Source: Paramagnetospirillum magnetotacticum MS-1
Lineage (GTDB): Bacteria; Pseudomonadota; Alphaproteobacteria; Rhodospirillales; Magnetospirillaceae
Direction of reading: 5' to 3'
NCBI RefSeq assembly: GCF_000829825.1
Contig: NZ_JXSL01000023.1
Location: 1 to 64,000 of the forward strand
DNA length: 64,000 bases
In this document: positions 61,443-64,000 of the stretch, in pieces
Numbering within the stretch: the first letter of the stretch is position 1
Layout of the letters: every line of letters starts with the position of its first letter
Translations under genes and position numbers: made by a program
Notes under the pieces: model-generated
Databases searched by the model: none
What the model was told of the DNA's origin: nothing
Seen by the model: the letters and a program-made list of their open reading frames with translations, nothing else

Positions 61443-63751
61443 CGGCGCCCCCCGAATCCGCTGCCGCCGAGGCTGCTGAACTGGCTCGGCTGCGGACCGA
61501 GAACGAGAAGCTGCGCAAGATCAATAAGGTTCTGATGGACCGTGTCGAGCGCGCCACCGACTGGCAGGGCAACGCCTTTTCCCTATTCCAAGCCTCCATC
61601 GTCCTGGAAGGGCGGGTCGAGGAACGGACCATTCAGTTGGAAGCCGCCCTGCGCCAGCTGGAATCGGTCAATGCCGACCTGTCGCGGGCCAAGGAAACCG
61701 CCGAGAAGGCTCAGCAGCGCCTGCGAGATGCCATCGAGACCGTCCCGGAAGGCTTCGCCCTTTTCGATTCCGATGACCGGCTGGTGCTGTGGAACAGCAA
61801 TTACGTGGGCCTGCTCAAGGTCCTGGGCCAGAATGTCCGGGTCGGCACCCCCTTCGCCGAGGTGATCCATACCGCCGTCGCCAACGGCGCCATCCGCGAC
61901 GCCATCGGCCGCGAAGAGGAATGGGCGGCCGAGCGCATCGCCTATCACCATCATCCCGGCCGCTCGTATATCTACCGCCTCAATGACGGCCGGTGGGTCC
62001 AGGTCAACGAACGCCGCACCCAGGAAGGCGGCACCGTCTCGCTATATACCGACATCACCGAAATCAAGGAGATGGAGGAAAAGCGGCGCGAACGCGAACT
62101 GGCGGAAAAATCCGTCCTGCTGCAAGCCACCCTGGAAAGCCTGACCCAGGGCGTCGCGGTGTTCGATCGCAGCCTGAGGCTGGTGGCCTGGAACCAGCGC
62201 TATATCGATCTGCATCGCTTCCCCGACGGGCTGGTGCACGAAGGCACCCATTATTCCGAAGTGTTGCGGATCAATGCCGAGCGGGGCGAATACGGCCCCG
62301 GCGATCCGCTCGATTATGTGGCGGGCCGCATCGCGGCGGCCTTGACCAACCTTCCCCGCGCCTTCGAGCGGCAATTGTCCGACGGCCGCATCGTCGATGT
62401 GGCCAGCAACCGCATGCCCGATGGCGGCTTCGTCAACACCTATAGCGAGATCACCGAACGCAAGCTGGCCGATATCAGGCTGCGCGATTCCGAACATCGC
62501 CTGAAGATCGCCGCCCGTGAACTGCAACAGGCCAACGAATCCCTGGAACGCCGGGTTGATCAGCGCACGGCGGAACTGAGCGCCGCCAATCAGGCGCTGC
62601 ATCTGGCCAAGATTTCCGCTGAACTGGCCAATGCCTCCAAGACCAAGTTCCTGGCCGCCGCCAGCCACGACCTGCATCAACCCCTCAACGCCGCGCGCCT
62701 GTTCGTGGCCGCCCTGGCGGAACATGACGGCATGGACCGCAATAACCGCGATCTGGTGTCCAGCATCGACAACGCCCTGGAAGCCATCGACGGTCTGTTG
62801 CGGGCTTTGTTCGATATTTCCAAACTGGACGCAGGCGTGATGACCGCCGATTTCGCCGATTTCGAAGTCGCCCCCCTGCTGGATCAGTTGCGCAAGGAAT
62901 ACCTGCCCCAGGCCCGCGACAACGGCATTGATCTCAGGGTCATGCCCTGCCGGGCCGCCATTCGCAGCGATCCGCGCCTGCTGGCCCGGATTCTGCGCAA
63001 CTTCCTGTCCAATGCCCTGCGCTATACCGAGAAGGGCCGGATTCTGCTGGGCTGCAAGCGCAGCGGCAACCGCCTGCTCATCGGCGTCTGGGATTCCGGT
63101 ATCGGCGTGCCCGAGGAAAAGCTGGCCGAGATTTTCCAGGAATTCCAGCAGGTCGCACTGCCCGGCCGCCGCCGGGAAAAGGGCATGGGCCTGGGACTGG
63201 CCATCGTCGAGCGCATCTCGCGCCTGCTCGACCATCCCATCACGGTGCATTCGCGCCTGGGCGTGGGCTCCAGCTTCTCCATCAGCGTGCCGGTGGCCGA
63301 ACGCGCCACCATGGAAGCGCTGCCCAGCCAGGTGGCGACCATGGCCGCCGACCGCGATGCGCTGGGCGGCCTGTCCGTTCTGGCCATCGATGACGATCCC
63401 AGCGGGCTCGAGGCCATTACCGCCCTGCTCAGCGCCTGGAAATGCCGGGTCACCCCCATCCGGTCACGGGCGGACCTGCAGATCTGGCTGGCGGCGGATC
63501 AACCGGCACCGCAACTGGTGATCGCCGACTACCATCTGGGCGACGGCAGCAACGGCGTCATGCTGATCGGTGAGTTGCGGGTCCGCTTCGGCAACGGACT
63601 TCCCGCCTTCGTGGTCACCAGCGACCGGACCCCGGCCTTGCGGGCCAGTCTCAAGGAGCTGGGGCTGTCCATGCTGCCCAAGCCGGTCCAGCCCGCCCGT
63701 CTGCGGGCCCTGATTTCCCATCTGACTCGAGGCGCGAGAGGGCTTCAGTAA
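61439..63751 (+). CDS. Hybrid PAS sensor histidine kinase (NahK/ErcS'-like)
   Basis: A 770-aa cytoplasmic hybrid kinase without TM helices. An N-terminal coiled coil is followed by two PAS domains (about 100-205: PEGFALFDSDDRLVLWNSNYVGLL; about 225-340: TQGVAVFDRSLRLVAWNQRYIDL), a helix, the HisKA H-box ASHDLHQPLNAARL (His410), the HATPase (NFLSNALRYTEKG, GMGLGLAIVERI) and a C-terminal receiver (ADYHLGDG, Asp697). Relatives in Pseudomonas control PQQ ethanol oxidation and biofilm. Overlaps the FIST gene. It could phosphorylate the regulator at 63745 or 39436. Confidence 0.9.
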   Translation: MTAPPESAAAEAAELARLRTENEKLRKINKVLMDRVERATDWQGNAFSLFQASIVLEGRVEERTIQLEAALRQLESVNADLSRAKETAEKAQQRLRDAIETVPEGFALFDSDDRLVLWNSNYVGLLKVLGQNVRVGTPFAEVIHTAVANGAIRDAIGREEEWAAERIAYHHHPGRSYIYRLNDGRWVQVNERRTQEGGTVSLYTDITEIKEMEEKRRERELAEKSVLLQATLESLTQGVAVFDRSLRLVAWNQRYIDLHRFPDGLVHEGTHYSEVLRINAERGEYGPGDPLDYVAGRIAAALTNLPRAFERQLSDGRIVDVASNRMPDGGFVNTYSEITERKLADIRLRDSEHRLKIAARELQQANESLERRVDQRTAELSAANQALHLAKISAELANASKTKFLAAASHDLHQPLNAARLFVAALAEHDGMDRNNRDLVSSIDNALEAIDGLLRALFDISKLDAGVMTADFADFEVAPLLDQLRKEYLPQARDNGIDLRVMPCRAAIRSDPRLLARILRNFLSNALRYTEKGRILLGCKRSGNRLLIGVWDSGIGVPEEKLAEIFQEFQQVALPGRRREKGMGLGLAIVERISRLLDHPITVHSRLGVGSSFSISVPVAERATMEALPSQVATMAADRDALGGLSVLAIDDDPSGLEAITALLSAWKCRVTPIRSRADLQIWLAADQPAPQLVIADYHLGDGSNGVMLIGELRVRFGNGLPAFVVTSDRTPALRASLKELGLSMLPKPVQPARLRALISHLTRGARGLQ

Positions 63752-64000
63752 GCCCGCGCCGTGTTCTGGGCAGTCATCCGCGCGCCGCCCTCATCGTCTT
63801 CGATCCGCTTGGTCTTGATCACCGCCTGGGTGCGGGAATGAACCCGCAATTTGCGCAGCACCGAGGAGACGTGGACCTTCACCGTGGTATCGGAAACCTG
63901 CAATTCATAGGCGATCTGCTTATTGGAGCACCCCCGAACCAAGGCTTCCAGCACCATGCGCTCGCGCACGGTCAAGGTATCGACCCTTTCGCCGGATTCC
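63745..64000 (-). CDS. NarL-type response regulator, C-terminal part (cut by window end)
   Basis: Only the LuxR-type DNA-binding domain is inside the window: LTVRERMVLEALVRGCSNKQIAYELQVSDTTVKVHVSSVLRKL, then a 20-residue tail ending NTARAY. The HTH is very similar to that of the regulator at 39436 (shared SNKQIAYEL, SRTQAVI). Reading is open to the edge, so the receiver domain lies beyond 64000. Convergent with the kinase gene, whose stop it overlaps by 7 bp. Confidence 0.85.
   Translation of the reverse strand, partial: ESGERVDTLTVRERMVLEALVRGCSNKQIAYELQVSDTTVKVHVSSVLRKLRVHSRTQAVIKTKRIEDDEGGARMTAQNTARAY

Overview
The window is high-GC alphaproteobacterial DNA, most likely from Magnetospirillum. 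The anchor is the gene at 27580-28467: as far as I can judge from memory its protein is KirBac3.1, the potassium channel structurally characterised from Magnetospirillum magnetotacticum. Genes for nitrogenase cofactor supply (nifQ, a nifX-like gene), the ALA synthase type of HemA, FTR1-type iron uptake, a haemerythrin fusion and many signalling proteins fit that assignment. I saw no tRNA, rRNA, CRISPR array or insertion sequence.

The left part (0-32 kb) is general metabolism and transport. It holds foldback repeats, a small conserved hypothetical gene, a class III aminotransferase, hemA, and a metallo-beta-lactamase/cyclic-nucleotide/haemerythrin fusion facing an FTR1 permease. Next comes a five-gene 2-oxoacid oxidoreductase operon with the subunit plan of phenylglyoxylate:NAD+ oxidoreductase. 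It is followed by a 54-aa membrane protein, a livFGMHK-type ABC transporter, a PAS/EAL protein, an amidase, a radical SAM protein, a chemoreceptor, glutathione reductase, an MFS carrier and an SBF-like carrier. The section ends with KirBac plus a translationally coupled secreted protein, and a molybdenum group (molbindin, modA, nifX-like, nifQ, modD).

The right half (32-64 kb) is almost entirely one PQQ-dependent alcohol oxidation system spread over several transcription units. It contains an exaC-type aldehyde dehydrogenase with DUF779, a TonB receptor, a porin, a NarL-type response regulator and a PQQ alcohol dehydrogenase. A cytochrome c / XoxJ-like / SoxYZ-like / metallohydrolase / pqqB / pqqC operon follows, then an ABC system of the PedA1A2BC/Lut kind, a second ABC transporter and a Cys-X3-Cys-Trp thiol protein. 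An M48 protease / NosR-like / cytochrome-Cache operon, pqqD-pqqE-MoaD-like and pqqA with two membrane proteins come next. A NosP-like FIST protein, a hybrid histidine kinase and a second NarL-type regulator (cut by the window edge) close the region. The dehydrogenase carries the extra Asp (Asp316-Phe-Asp318) diagnostic of lanthanide-dependent quinoproteins.

The main new observation is a 18-bp element, consensus ATTnGACCTWTTGnCAAT. I found it by eye ten times, always near the starts of these PQQ-related units (32301 to 59316) and not elsewhere in the window. At the two divergent promoters (46.8 kb and 57.4 kb) two copies face opposite ways, each 105-117 bp from the gene it points toward. This looks like the operator of the response regulator(s) at 39436 and/or 63745. 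It would define one regulon joining alcohol oxidation, aldehyde oxidation, PQQ synthesis, probable lanthanide uptake, an M48 protease and a NosR-like electron-transfer protein.
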